DNA of 59,798 nucleotides from Rhodospirillaceae bacterium (GTDB lineage: Bacteria; Pseudomonadota; Alphaproteobacteria; GCA-2721365). Within the stretch, counting starts at the first letter, position 1. Every line of letters begins with the position of its first letter. The DNA lies in NCBI GenBank assembly GCA_002721365.1, contig PBKC01000036.1, positions 1-59,798 of the forward strand, in the 5' to 3' direction. The notes beneath the pieces are model-generated. The model saw nothing but the letters and a program-made list of their open reading frames with translations, searched no databases and was not told where the DNA came from. Shown one piece after another: positions 26,877-36,199 of this stretch. Position numbers and translations under genes: made by a program.

Positions 26877-27492
26877 CCGTCGGCATCGGGCTGAAAACCA
26901 GGACTCGTTCATCGACCTGCTGTTCAATGCCCTGATCGGTTTCGTCTTCATGTTCGCGATCGCGGTCATCTTCATGAACCCGATCGCCAAGACCGGCGTG
27001 ATCGAGACCAAGGCCGAGTATCTGGTCACAGTCACATGGCCCGAGGGCAATCCCTCCGATGTCGACACCTGGGTGCAGGACCCGGCCGGGAACCTGATCT
27101 GGTACGCCGCTAAGGAAGCCGGGCTGATGAACCTCGACCGTGACGACACGGGGACGACGCGCGACATCCTGACCATCAACGGCGTCACCATCGAGAACCC
27201 GTTGAATCAGGAGATCGTCTCGATCCGCGGAATCGTGCCGGGCGAGTTCACGGTAAACGTCCAGATGTACGCCTATGATCCGGGGAACCTGGAGGCCCAG
27301 GGCGGGCCTGTGCCGCCGATTCCGGTGACGGTGAAGGTCGAGAAGGTGAACCCGACGGTGAAGGTCGTGTTCTTCGATACGGTCAACCTGGAAGGACAGG
27401 GCGACGAGAAGACCGCGGTGCGCTTCACCATCGCCCCCGACGGCGATGTGACCGACATCAACACCCTGCCGAAGAAGCTGGTGGGGTCGTGA
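26866..27492 (+). CDS. ExbD/MotB-like single-span protein with extracytoplasmic beta-rich domain
   Basis: 208 residues. After a basic cytosolic tail comes DSFIDLLFNALIGFVFMFAIA, which lines up with the ExbD segment PFIDVMLVLLIIFM; D17 would be the proton-carrying Asp. The rest (about 45-208) is periplasmic and beta-rich (YLVTVTWPEGNPSDVDTWV, PGEFTVNVQMYAYDPG, IPVTVKVEKVNPTVKVVFF), unlike the OmpA-type domain of MotB or the short ExbD domain. This suggests a stator whose force is delivered to a new kind of periplasmic module. Start overlaps the ExbB-like gene. Confidence 0.75.
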   Translation: MRLSRRHRAENQDSFIDLLFNALIGFVFMFAIAVIFMNPIAKTGVIETKAEYLVTVTWPEGNPSDVDTWVQDPAGNLIWYAAKEAGLMNLDRDDTGTTRDILTINGVTIENPLNQEIVSIRGIVPGEFTVNVQMYAYDPGNLEAQGGPVPPIPVTVKVEKVNPTVKVVFFDTVNLEGQGDEKTAVRFTIAPDGDVTDINTLPKKLVGS

Positions 27493-27532
27493 CGGCCGAG
27501 GCCATGGGGATGGCGGCGCCGGCGGGGATACA

Positions 27533-28123
27533 ATGAACGGCGCTTCGCCTTTCGTTCTCAGCACGGCGGGTCTGCTGGTCGCCTATGTGACCGTGGCGAT
27601 CGTCTTGCTGGGCATGAACGTATGGGCGCGTCAGCGCTGGTGGGTGAAGTTCGGAACGATCCTCGGGGTCGGGGGCTTCTTCTTCGTTTCGTTCTACTCC
27701 GTGATCGGCATTCTGGGGTGGCCGGTCAATCAGCGCCTGCCCGACGAGTTCGAAGTCGTCTCCGCGATGATCATGGACCCGGTGCCGGAGATGCAGTTTC
27801 CCGGCGCGATCTATCTGTGGGTGACTGCGGTTGAGGACAACCGGAAGCAGGTCGAGGCGGTGATGTTCAATCCCGACGCCGTCGGCCGGGGAGAGGTGAC
27901 GTCTCAGGTCCCGCGGGCCTATCGCATTCCCTATTCGACGGCGGCCGAGCGGCAGATCGTCGAAGCTCAGATCAAACAGGTGGAAGGCGTGCGTGAGATC
28001 GGCACCGCCAATCGCCGGCCGATGAAGCCTGGCGAGCATGCCCCGCAGACGGAGTTCTTCTTCCACGAACGGCCCGATCCCGTGCTGCCGCCGAAGACCG
28101 GCGGCGAGGCACCGAAGCGCTGA
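27533..28123 (+). CDS. novel membrane protein A of ExbB/ExbD-like operon
   Basis: 196 residues, family not recognised. Two N-terminal membrane segments (about 8-28 and 38-60) are followed by a soluble domain of about 130 residues. Distinctive motifs: VWARQRWWVKFG in the loop, GWPVNQRLPDEFEV, FPGAIYLWV and PRAYRIPYS. The gene at 28136 encodes a paralogue with the same motif order, so they probably form a hetero-oligomer. It begins 40 bases after the ExbD-like gene; GGGGAT precedes the ATG. Confidence 0.8.
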   Translation: MNGASPFVLSTAGLLVAYVTVAIVLLGMNVWARQRWWVKFGTILGVGGFFFVSFYSVIGILGWPVNQRLPDEFEVVSAMIMDPVPEMQFPGAIYLWVTAVEDNRKQVEAVMFNPDAVGRGEVTSQVPRAYRIPYSTAAERQIVEAQIKQVEGVREIGTANRRPMKPGEHAPQTEFFFHERPDPVLPPKTGGEAPKR

Positions 28124-28135
28124 CGGAGGGCGGAT

Positions 28136-28762
28136 TTGGACCTGTTCTCCTTCGCGGCCAATCTTCCGCTGGTATGGGGCATCCTCGGCCTGCTGGCCGC
28201 CTATCTGGTGTTGATCGGGCTGCTGATCAGCGTCGGCGTATGGGCGCGGATCCGACTTTGGATCAAGGTTGCCGGAATCGTCCTGACGGCGCTGTTCTTC
28301 TGGTCGTCCTACCATACCTTCGCCGACGTCGTCGGGTGGCCCACCGAGGCCAAGTTGCCCGACCGGTTCGAGCTGATAGCGGCAACGGTCGAGGAGCCGG
28401 ACAAGCGATCCCATTCCCTGGGGGCCATCTATCTGTGGGTGGTCCGCCTGCCCGGCGAGGGGCCGGTCTCCGAGTTCGACCTTTACGACCCGATGGCCTT
28501 CAGCACCGCCTTCGATCCCAGGGAGATGCCGCGTGCCTACCGGGTTCCCTACAGCAGGGAGCTTCACAAGCGGGTGCACGATGCCCAGCTTCGTCTCGAC
28601 GACACGGTCCGGCAGGTCGGCGTTCTCGAACCGCCGGTCGAAGCGGACGCCGACAGCGAGGACGGCGAGGCGGGGAAGGCCGGTGCAGCGCCGGAAGCGC
28701 GCTACGCATTCTACGACCGACCGGAACCGGTGCTGGAACCGCAGGGACTTTCGAGCGAGTAA
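28136..28762 (+). CDS. novel membrane protein B, paralogue of 27533-28123
   Basis: 208 residues from a TTG at 28136 with GGAGGG at 28125-28130. Two N-terminal membrane segments are followed by GWPTEAKLPDRFEL, LGAIYLWV and PRAYRVPYS, repeating the pattern of the preceding protein, and both end with a [FH]ERPDP/DRPEP-V-L-P motif. It starts 12 bases after that gene. Function unknown; the shared motifs and strict linkage to ExbB/ExbD-like genes suggest a subunit or effector of a proton-driven envelope machine. It is the last gene of the four-gene operon. Confidence 0.78.
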   Translation: MDLFSFAANLPLVWGILGLLAAYLVLIGLLISVGVWARIRLWIKVAGIVLTALFFWSSYHTFADVVGWPTEAKLPDRFELIAATVEEPDKRSHSLGAIYLWVVRLPGEGPVSEFDLYDPMAFSTAFDPREMPRAYRVPYSRELHKRVHDAQLRLDDTVRQVGVLEPPVEADADSEDGEAGKAGAAPEARYAFYDRPEPVLEPQGLSSE

Positions 28763-28867
28763 GTTTGCCGCCCGCAGCGGCGCGAGGATCGACCGAGAGG
28801 CTGTCAGGCCCTTGGCAAGACGCGCCCAACCGTCGTATAGGCTGGTGGCGAGATAAGGAGAGAGCAT

Positions 28868-30250
28868 ATGGCCGCGAATTGGACGCCCGGTAGCTGGCGC
28901 GGGCTTCCCATCCGCCAGCAGCCCACTTACGAAGACGCAGCCGGGTTGGAGAGCGTCGAGACGCAGCTTGCGTCCTATCCGCCGCTGGTCTTCGCCGGTG
29001 AGGCGCGGAATCTCCGCGACCGCTTGGCGGACGTGGCCGAAGGCCGTGCTTTCCTGCTTCAGGGGGGCGACTGCGCGGAAAGCTTCGCCGAATTCCACCC
29101 CGATACCATCCGCGATACCTTCCGGGTGTTGCTTCAGATGGCGGTGGTGCTGACCTATGGTGCCGCCTGCCCGGTGGTGAAGGTCGGCCGCATGGCGGGT
29201 CAGTTCGCCAAGCCGCGGTCCGCGGACATGGAAACGATCGGCGACGTCGAGTTGCTGAGCTACCGCGGCGACATCGTCAATCGCATCGACTTCGAGGGCG
29301 ATGCGCGCCGTCCCGATCCGCAGCGCATGATCCAGGCCTATGGTCAGGCGGCCTCGACGCTGAACCTGCTGCGCGCTTTCGCGCAGGGTGGGTATGCCGA
29401 CCTGCATCAGGTGCATCGGTGGAATCTGGGCTTCATCGCCAACAGTGCTCAGGCCGCCCGCTACCGCGAATTCGCCGACCGGATCGGCGAGGCGCTGGCG
29501 TTCATGGAGGCCTGCGGTCTGACCTCCGAAGCGGTGCCGCAGATTCACACCACCGACTTCTTCACCTCGCACGAAGCGTTGCTGCTGGGCTACGAGCAGG
29601 CGCTGACCCGCGTCGATTCGACGTCGGGCGACTGGTACGACTGCTCGGCCCACATGCTGTGGATCGGCGACCGCACGCGCCAGCCTGACGGTGCTCATGT
29701 CGAGTTCCTGCGTGGCGTGGCCAACCCGCTGGGCGTCAAGGTCGGCCCGTCGACCGATCCGGACGAGCTGATCCGCCTGCTCGACACGCTCAATCCGAGC
29801 GACGAAGCGGGCCGCATGACGCTGATCGCGCGCATGGGCGCCGACAAGGTGGAGGCGATGCTGCCGAAGCTGGTTCGTCGGGTGAAGCGCGAGGGCCGGA
29901 CCGTCGTGTGGTCGTGCGATCCGATGCACGGCAACACGGTGAAGTCGACCAGCGGCTACAAGACACGCCATTTCGACCGCATTCTGTCGGAGGTGCGCGG
30001 CTTCTTCGCCGTGCACGAGGCGGAGGGGACCTATGCCGGCGGCGTCCATTTCGAGATGACCGGCAAGGACGTCACCGAATGTACCGGTGGCGCCCAGGCG
30101 ATCTCCGACGCGACGCTCGGCGACCGCTATCACACGCACTGCGATCCGCGTCTCAATGCCTCGCAGGCGCTCGAGCTTGCCTTCCTGATTGCGGAAGAGC
30201 TCAAGGAGCAGCGGGCCGGGGGGCAGCGGACGGTCGCGGCGGCATCCTGA
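28868..30250 (+). CDS. aroG: class II 3-deoxy-7-phosphoheptulonate synthase
   Basis: 460 residues, the size of plant-like (type II) DAHP synthases. Signatures: [38 protein letters not shown]-type segment ([17 protein letters not shown]), [10 protein letters not shown] and [15 protein letters not shown]. The Cys, His, Glu and Asp metal ligands expected for the family are in these motifs. It condenses phosphoenolpyruvate and erythrose-4-phosphate, the first step of the shikimate pathway. GGAGAG precedes the ATG. The next gene follows 70 bases later, possibly co-transcribed. Confidence 0.96.
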   Translation: MAANWTPGSWRGLPIRQQPTYEDAAGLESVETQLASYPPLVFAGEARNLRDRLADVAEGRAFLLQGGDCAESFAEFHPDTIRDTFRVLLQMAVVLTYGAACPVVKVGRMAGQFAKPRSADMETIGDVELLSYRGDIVNRIDFEGDARRPDPQRMIQAYGQAASTLNLLRAFAQGGYADLHQVHRWNLGFIANSAQAARYREFADRIGEALAFMEACGLTSEAVPQIHTTDFFTSHEALLLGYEQALTRVDSTSGDWYDCSAHMLWIGDRTRQPDGAHVEFLRGVANPLGVKVGPSTDPDELIRLLDTLNPSDEAGRMTLIARMGADKVEAMLPKLVRRVKREGRTVVWSCDPMHGNTVKSTSGYKTRHFDRILSEVRGFFAVHEAEGTYAGGVHFEMTGKDVTECTGGAQAISDATLGDRYHTHCDPRLNASQALELAFLIAEELKEQRAGGQRTVAAAS

Positions 30251-30320
30251 GAACGCGCTCGACGCCACGCCTGCGCGCGGCGCCGGAGAGGGCGTGACGG
30301 CAAACGGAGGCCGTAGCCGC

Positions 30321-31463
30321 ATGGTTCTCCCTTCACCGGCGCATGAGACCGACCGGTCGGCCGAGAGGAAGCTCGAAGAGGAGCTGTCCGCTCGCAGCGA
30401 TCAGTATTTCCTGCGGACCAAGGAGATCGTCGGCCGTTACGGCGACATGACGGTGACCTATGCGGTCTTCATGCGGCGGCCGGTGATCTTCTGCCCGCGG
30501 CTGGTCGTCGATTGGCTGCATGCGGCGGCCGAGGCACGTGGCGTTAGGTTCGAGATCGAGACGACGGCCGAGGAAGGCGCCTGGGCCGGCGCTGGCGAAC
30601 CGCTGCTCTACATCACCGGTTCGCTCTACCACCTCGTCGACCTGGAGACGCTCTACCTGCAGAAGCTGGGTGCGCCCTGCGTCGCCGCCTACAACGCCTA
30701 CAGCATGTGCATGGACCTGCCGCGGGTCGGGTTCCTGGCCATGGATGCCCGTCACTGCGCCGGGAGCGAGATGGCGGAGATGATGGCCTATGCCGCGAGC
30801 GTCGGCAGTCGCGCCGCGCAGCGCGATGGCGGCGCGGTCGGATTTATCGGCAACGCCAATGACGCGACCGCGCACTTCTTCGGCCAGACCCGGGGGCTCG
30901 GCACCATGCCGCACGCCCTGATCGGCTATGCCGGCTCGACGCTGCGCTCGGCCGAACTGTTCCACGATACCTACCCGGACGAAGCGCTCACCGTTCTTGT
31001 CGACTATTTCGGCAAGGAGGTGACCGACTCCCTGGAGGTCTGCCGCCGGTTCAGCGACCTCGCCAAGGCCGGGAAGATTCGGGTTCGGCTCGACACCCAC
31101 GGCGGACGCTTCGTCGAAGGACTGGATACCGCCCGCTCCTACGCGGTCCTCGACAAGTTCGCGCCGGATGCGATCAGGACCTACCGGACCGAAAGCGAGC
31201 TTCGCTGGCTGGTTGGCACCGGCGTTTCGGGAGCGGCCATCTGGCATGTCCGCGACCGCCTCGACAGCGCCGGCTTCGACAAGGTTCAAATCGTGGCTTC
31301 ATCGGGCTTCACGCCGGCGAAATGCAAGGTCATGGCGAGCATTCGGGCGCCGGCGGACGTTATCGGAACAGGGTCCTACCTGCCCGAACGCTGGTCCGAG
31401 ACCTATGCCACGGCCGACATCATCGAGTACGACGGCGCACCGCGCGTGAAAGTGGGCCGCTAA
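30321..31463 (+). CDS. nicotinate phosphoribosyltransferase-like protein
   Basis: 380 residues from the ATG at 30321 (ACGGAGG ten bases upstream). Features of the NAPRTase/QPRTase superfamily are visible: SDQYFLRTKEIV near the N-terminus, VTYAVFMRRP, YNAYSMCMD, FIGNANDATAHFFG, VRLDTHGGRFVEG and IVASSGFTPAKC. It is shorter than classical PncB. The gene directly before nadE supports a role in NAD salvage (nicotinate to nicotinate mononucleotide), but a divergent member with another substrate cannot be excluded. Confidence 0.75.
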   Translation: MVLPSPAHETDRSAERKLEEELSARSDQYFLRTKEIVGRYGDMTVTYAVFMRRPVIFCPRLVVDWLHAAAEARGVRFEIETTAEEGAWAGAGEPLLYITGSLYHLVDLETLYLQKLGAPCVAAYNAYSMCMDLPRVGFLAMDARHCAGSEMAEMMAYAASVGSRAAQRDGGAVGFIGNANDATAHFFGQTRGLGTMPHALIGYAGSTLRSAELFHDTYPDEALTVLVDYFGKEVTDSLEVCRRFSDLAKAGKIRVRLDTHGGRFVEGLDTARSYAVLDKFAPDAIRTYRTESELRWLVGTGVSGAAIWHVRDRLDSAGFDKVQIVASSGFTPAKCKVMASIRAPADVIGTGSYLPERWSETYATADIIEYDGAPRVKVGR

Positions 31464-31492
31464 TTCCTGCTCAGGAAAGACGAAGACTGACC

Positions 31493-33160
31493 TTGCCCAA
31501 CGATCTCGTCATCGCCCTCGCTCAGCTCAATCCGACCGTCGGCAATATTGAGCGCAATGTTTCGCTGGTGCTGGAGACTCGCCGTCGTGCCGCCGAGGCC
31601 GGCGCCGATCTGCTGGTCACGACCGAGCTGGTGATTACCGGTTATCCGCCCGAGGATCTGATCCTGCGGCGGAGCTTCGTCGAAGCTGCCCAGGCAGCCG
31701 GCCAGCGGGTCGCCGAGGAGACCGCCGACGGCGGTCCTGCCGTGCTGTTGGGCTGTCCGTGGATCGACGACGGCAAGGTCTACAATGCCGTCCTGCTGTG
31801 CGCCAACGGTGAGATCGTCTCGCGCCGCTACAAGCACGAACTGCCGAATTACGGTGTGTTCGACGAGGTGCGCCTGTTCACGCCGGGACCGGCGCCGGGG
31901 CCGATGATGTTCCGCGGGGCACGCCTGGGCGTGATGATCTGCGAGGACATGTGGGGCGACGCGGTATCCGAGACTTTGGCCGAGTCCGGGGCGGAGATCA
32001 TGATCGTCCTCAACGGCTCGCCTTTTGAGGTGAACAAGGAGGACACGCGGCTCAACCTCGCCGTCGCCCGTGTGACCGAGACCGGCTTACCGCTCGTCTA
32101 CGTGAATCAGGTCGGGGGCCAGGACGAACTGGTGTTCGACGGTGCCTCGTTCGTGCTCGGCGCCGACTGCCGGCTGAAGGCGCGGGCGCCGTCGTGGCGG
32201 GAGTCGCTGATCGTCACACGCTGGTCGCCGGCAGCGGACGGCGAGGGCTGGGAATGCGCCGAGACCGACATCGCCGCGCCGCTTGACCGGCTGGAGTCGA
32301 TCTATCAGGCGATGATGCTGGGCCTTCGCGACTATGTCGGGAAGATCGGTTTTCCGGGTGTGCTGCTCGGCCTGTCCGGCGGGATCGATTCGGCGCTGAG
32401 TGCGGCCGTCGCCGTCGATGCGCTGGGTGCCGACCAGGTCCACTGCGTGCGGCTGCCGTCGCGCTATTCGTCTCAAGGGAGCCTCAACGACGCCCAGGCG
32501 CTTGCCGATCTGCTCGGCATTCGCTGCGACACGGTGCCGATCGATCCGGCGGTTACGGCATTCGAGGGCATGCTGGCCGATCTCTTCTCGGGGCATGCCC
32601 CCAACGAGGCCGAAGAGAACATACAGGCCCGTGCCCGCGGGATCGTCCTGATGGCGATCAGCAACAAGTTCGGGAAGATGGTGCTGACCACCGGCAACAA
32701 GTCGGAGATGGCGGTCGGTTACGCCACCCTGTACGGCGACATGTCGGGCGGGTTCTCGGTCCTGAAGGACGTCTACAAGACCACCGTCTTCGCTCTCGCC
32801 AACTGGCGGAACCAGCACTTTCCGGAAGGGGCTCTCGGGCCGAAAGGCCGAGCGATTCCCGAGAACTCGATCACCAAGCCGCCCTCGGCCGAGCTCAAGC
32901 CGGATCAGACCGACCAGGACAGCCTGCCGCCATACGATCAGCTCGACGATATCCTCCACTGCCTGATCGAGGAGGAACTCGGGATACCCGCCATCGTCAA
33001 CCGTGGCCACGACATCGACCTCATCGTCCGGGTCCGCAACATGCTCTACGCGGCGGAATACAAACGCCGCCAGGCCCCGCCGGGGGTAAAGATCACCGAC
33101 AGGGCCTTCGGCCGAGACCGCCGCTATCCGATCGTCAACCGCTTCCGCGACCGGGTGTGA
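31493..33160 (+). CDS. nadE: glutamine-dependent NAD+ synthetase
   Basis: 555 residues from a TTG at 31493; the open frame extends upstream but conservation begins at LVIALAQLNPTVGNI. The N-terminal nitrilase-like glutaminase domain has Glu in TTELVITGYPPEDL, Lys in RRYKHELPNYGVFDE and Cys in GVMICEDMWG. The C-terminal synthetase domain has the pyrophosphate loop GLSGGIDSALSAAVAV and TTGNKSEMAVGYATLYGDM. It amidates nicotinate adenine dinucleotide to NAD+ with glutamine and ATP. It lies 29 bases after the phosphoribosyltransferase-like gene. Confidence 0.95.
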   Translation: MPNDLVIALAQLNPTVGNIERNVSLVLETRRRAAEAGADLLVTTELVITGYPPEDLILRRSFVEAAQAAGQRVAEETADGGPAVLLGCPWIDDGKVYNAVLLCANGEIVSRRYKHELPNYGVFDEVRLFTPGPAPGPMMFRGARLGVMICEDMWGDAVSETLAESGAEIMIVLNGSPFEVNKEDTRLNLAVARVTETGLPLVYVNQVGGQDELVFDGASFVLGADCRLKARAPSWRESLIVTRWSPAADGEGWECAETDIAAPLDRLESIYQAMMLGLRDYVGKIGFPGVLLGLSGGIDSALSAAVAVDALGADQVHCVRLPSRYSSQGSLNDAQALADLLGIRCDTVPIDPAVTAFEGMLADLFSGHAPNEAEENIQARARGIVLMAISNKFGKMVLTTGNKSEMAVGYATLYGDMSGGFSVLKDVYKTTVFALANWRNQHFPEGALGPKGRAIPENSITKPPSAELKPDQTDQDSLPPYDQLDDILHCLIEEELGIPAIVNRGHDIDLIVRVRNMLYAAEYKRRQAPPGVKITDRAFGRDRRYPIVNRFRDRV

Positions 33161-33183
33161 GCGCCAGGGTGGGCCCTTCTTTC

Positions 33184-33275
33184 CCGTCATCGCCCGGTTC
33201 AGCCGGGCGATCCACGACTTTGCCGGTGGCGAGCCGTGAAGTCGTGGATACCCCGATCAAGTCGGGGCATGACGG
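33184..33275. repeat. dispersed palindromic repeat, copy 1 of a family shared with 34676
   Basis: It begins CCGTCATCGCCCGG and ends TCGGGGCATGACGG, with internal ATCCACGACTT and AAGTCGTGGAT forming the core inverted repeat. The element at 34676-34777 has the same ends and the same core, so they are copies of one mobile-looking palindrome. The two flank gltX. Confidence 0.75.
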
Positions 33276-33296
33276 AGTGGGGGCGGCTTTGCCCTT

Positions 33297-34627
33297 ATGA
33301 GCGCGGTCACGCGCTTCGCCCCCAGCCCGACCGGGCTTCTCCATGTCGGCAATGCCCGCACCGCCATCCTGAACTGGCTGTTTGCGAAGAAGGCGGGCGG
33401 GGGCATGATCCTCCGCCTCGACGATACAGATGCCGAGCGCTCGCGGGACGAGTACGCGACGGCGATCGCCGAGGATCTCGAATGGCTCGGCCTCGACTGG
33501 ACGGACTGCGTCCGCCAGTCCGACCGCATGGACCGGTACGCGGCGGCACGGGCGGTCCTGGAAGCTGCCGGCCGCCTCTATGCCTGCTACGAGACGCCGG
33601 AGGAGCTTGAACGGAAGCGCGCCGCCCAGCGCGAGCGCGGCCGCCCGCCGGTCTACGACCGGGCGGGCATGGTGCTTTCCGCCGAGGAACGCCATGCGCT
33701 CGAAGCTGAGGGGCGGCAGCCGCACTGGCGCTTCCGTCTGGGCGACCGTCCAGTCGGATGGTCCGATCTCGTCCGCGGCGACGTTCGCTTCGAGGCCGGC
33801 CATCTCAGCGATCCCGTGCTGTTCCGAAGCGACGGCGTGCCGACCTATACGCTGGCTTCGGTGGTCGACGACCGCGAACTCGGAGTCACCCACGTGATCC
33901 GAGGCGAGGACCATGTCGCCAACACCGCCGTCCAGATCGACCTGTTCGAGGCGCTGGGCGGTCCGGTCCCTGTCTTCGCCCATCATCCGCTACTGACCGA
34001 CGCCTCCGGCAAGGGGCTTTCCAAGCGGCTCCGAAGTTCCGGCTTGCGCGGTCTCCGCGAGGAGGGGATCGAACCCATGGCTGTGGTGAGCCTGCTGGCC
34101 CGCATAGGCACCGCCGATCCGGTGGAACCGCTCGTCTCCATGGACGAGGTTCTGGAAGGTTTCGACCTGGACAAGATCGGGCGGGCGCCGGCTCGCTTCG
34201 ACCCCACGACCTCACCGCGCTCAACGCCCACGTCCTTCAGCGCATGCCGTTCGCGATGGTTCGGGAGCGCCTTGGTATCGAAGGTGCCGACGAGGCTTTC
34301 TGGGCAGCGGTCTCGCCGAACATCGCGAAACTCTCCGATGCGGCGGAATGGTGGCGCGTCTGCACCGCGCCGCTCACACCGGTCATCGCCGATGCCGCGG
34401 TGACGGACGCTGCGGCAGACAGCTATCCCGACGGTCCGATCGACCAGGACGTGTGGAAAACCTGGACCGGCGCGGTCCGCGACCGGACCGGCCGCAAGGG
34501 GCGGGACCTGTTCCGCCCGCTCCGTCTCGCCCTGACCGCACAGGAGCATGGTCCGGAGCTTCGTGCCCTCATGCCGCTCATCGGCCGAGACCGCGCGGTG
34601 GCACGCCTGAAGGGCGAAACCGCCTGA
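33297..34627 (+). pseudogene. gltX: glutamyl-tRNA synthetase with one-base frameshift
   Basis: The frame from ATG 33297 encodes a clear class I Glu[18 protein letters not shown] (HIGH-type), [22 protein letters not shown] and GKGLSKR (KMSKS-type). At [15 protein letters not shown] the frame changes; it continues in another frame as [16 protein letters not shown] through to the TGA at 34625. The break is at CCCC (34202-34205), where one more C restores a protein of about 443 residues. The enzyme charges tRNA with glutamate. Alphaproteobacteria often have a second gltX, so a true loss is possible, but a homopolymer sequencing error is as likely. Confidence 0.88.
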
Positions 34628-34675
34628 GCGCTTGACCGTCCGGGGTGGATGCGCGTGTATTGCGCCCCGCTTTCT

Positions 34676-34777
34676 CCGTCATGCCCCGGCTTGGCCGGGG
34701 CATCCACGACTTGAAGCCGGTGTCGTGGTAGGCGTGGATACCCGGGCTCGGCCTCACGGCCGCCCCGGGCATGACGA
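34676..34777. repeat. dispersed palindromic repeat, copy 2
   Basis: Ends CCGTCATGCCCCGG and CCCCGGGCATGACGAG, with the core CATCCACGACTT and GCGTGGATACCC. It matches the element at 33184-33275 in ends and core, and lies between gltX and cysS. Confidence 0.75.
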
Positions 34778-34789
34778 GATAAGGCTTGG

Positions 34790-36199
34790 ATGCCGAACCA
34801 ACCGAGAAGACCCGTGACTTTGCGCCTCTACAATACCCGGACCCGCCGCGAGGAGGATTTCCGGCCCCTCGATCCCGCCCATGTTCGCATGTATGTGTGC
34901 GGGCCGACGGTCTACGACCGCGCGCATATCGGCAATGCGCGGCCGGTGATCGTCTTCGACGTCCTCTACCGGCTGCTGAAGCGCCTCTATCCGCGCGTCA
35001 CCTACGTCCGGAACATCACCGACGTCGACGACAAGATCATCAAGGCGGCGCAGGAGAATGGCGAGCCGATCGAGGCGCTGACCGAGCGCACCATCGCCGC
35101 GTTCCACGAGGACATGGCGGCGCTCAATTGTCTGCCGCCCGACGTCGAGCCGCGGGCGACGGCGCATATCGGCGACATGATCCGCATGATCGAGACACTG
35201 ATCGAAGGCGGGCACGCCTATGCGGCGGAGGGCCACGTGCTGTTCGCGGTCTCGACCATGCCGACCTACGGCAAGCTCTCCGGCCGAAATCGGGATGAGC
35301 TGATCGCCGGCGCCCGCGTCGAGGTCGCGCCCTACAAGCAGGACCCGGCCGATTTCGTGCTGTGGAAGCCCTCCACGCCGGACCAGCCGGGCTGGGAGAG
35401 CCCCTGGGGACGGGGCCGTCCCGGCTGGCATATCGAGTGCTCGGCCATGAGCGAGACGCATCTGGGCGAGAGTTTCGACATCCATGGCGGCGGCCGCGAT
35501 CTGATCTTCCCGCACCATGAGAACGAGATCGCCCAGAGCGAATGCGCGCACGGGCAGTTGTTCGCCAATTTCTGGGTCCATAACGGCTTCGTCACCGTGA
35601 ACGGTGAGAAGATGGCGAAGTCGGTCGGGAACTTCTTCACCGTCCGCGACCTCCTCGACCGCGCGCCGGGCGAGGCGATCCGCCTGATGATGCTGAAGAC
35701 GCATTACGGGCATCCCCTCGACTGGACGATGGAGGGACTGGATCAGGCGAAGGCGGACCTGGACCGCTTTTATCTCGCCCTCCGAAACAGTGCGGACGCG
35801 GCCGATCCGTCGCAGGTTTCCGCATCGGATGCGGTCGATGAGGCCTTGTCGGACAACCTCAACACGCCGCGCGCGATTGCCGCGCTGCACGAAGGTCTGA
35901 CCGCCCTCAATAAGGCGGTTCAGGATGGAGACGCGGGCGCGATCGCCGAGCAGAGGGCACGGTTGTCGGCCAATGGTGCCGCGCTCGGTCTGCTGCAGCA
36001 GGACCCGGAAGTCTGGTTCCAGGGCGGCGACACGGGCGCCATTGCCGCCGAGGAAGTCGACCGCCTGATCGCGGACCGGGCTGCGGCGCGCAAGGCACGG
36101 AACTTCGCCGAGGCCGACCGTATCCGCGACTATCTGACGGAGAACGGCGTGATCCTGGAGGATGCGGCCGGCGGCACGACCTGGAGGCGCGGCGGATGA
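34790..36199 (+). CDS. cysS: cysteinyl-tRNA synthetase
   Basis: 469 residues. Zinc-binding and signature motifs are present: MYVCGPTVYDRAHIGNARP (Cys37 ligand, HIGN at 46-49), YVRNITDVDDKII, WHIECSAMS, FPHHENEIAQSE and the KMSKS-type GEKMAKSVGNF. The C-terminal DALR helical domain follows and ends in EDAAGGTTWRRGG. It charges tRNA-Cys in the cytoplasm. The stop overlaps the cimA ATG (36196-36199), so the two are translationally coupled. Confidence 0.97.
   Translation: MPNQPRRPVTLRLYNTRTRREEDFRPLDPAHVRMYVCGPTVYDRAHIGNARPVIVFDVLYRLLKRLYPRVTYVRNITDVDDKIIKAAQENGEPIEALTERTIAAFHEDMAALNCLPPDVEPRATAHIGDMIRMIETLIEGGHAYAAEGHVLFAVSTMPTYGKLSGRNRDELIAGARVEVAPYKQDPADFVLWKPSTPDQPGWESPWGRGRPGWHIECSAMSETHLGESFDIHGGGRDLIFPHHENEIAQSECAHGQLFANFWVHNGFVTVNGEKMAKSVGNFFTVRDLLDRAPGEAIRLMMLKTHYGHPLDWTMEGLDQAKADLDRFYLALRNSADAADPSQVSASDAVDEALSDNLNTPRAIAALHEGLTALNKAVQDGDAGAIAEQRARLSANGAALGLLQQDPEVWFQGGDTGAIAAEEVDRLIADRAAARKARNFAEADRIRDYLTENGVILEDAAGGTTWRRGG

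Noticed and set aside
27458..30322. Open frame of about 950 codons on the minus strand over the ExbB-like operon end and aroG
   Set aside because: It lies opposite three genes with strong ribosome sites or family motifs and has none itself. A high-GC antisense shadow.
33184..34777. Repeat pair as a CRISPR or IS element
   Set aside because: Only two copies with a gene between them, no spacers, no transposase. They are treated as dispersed palindromes.
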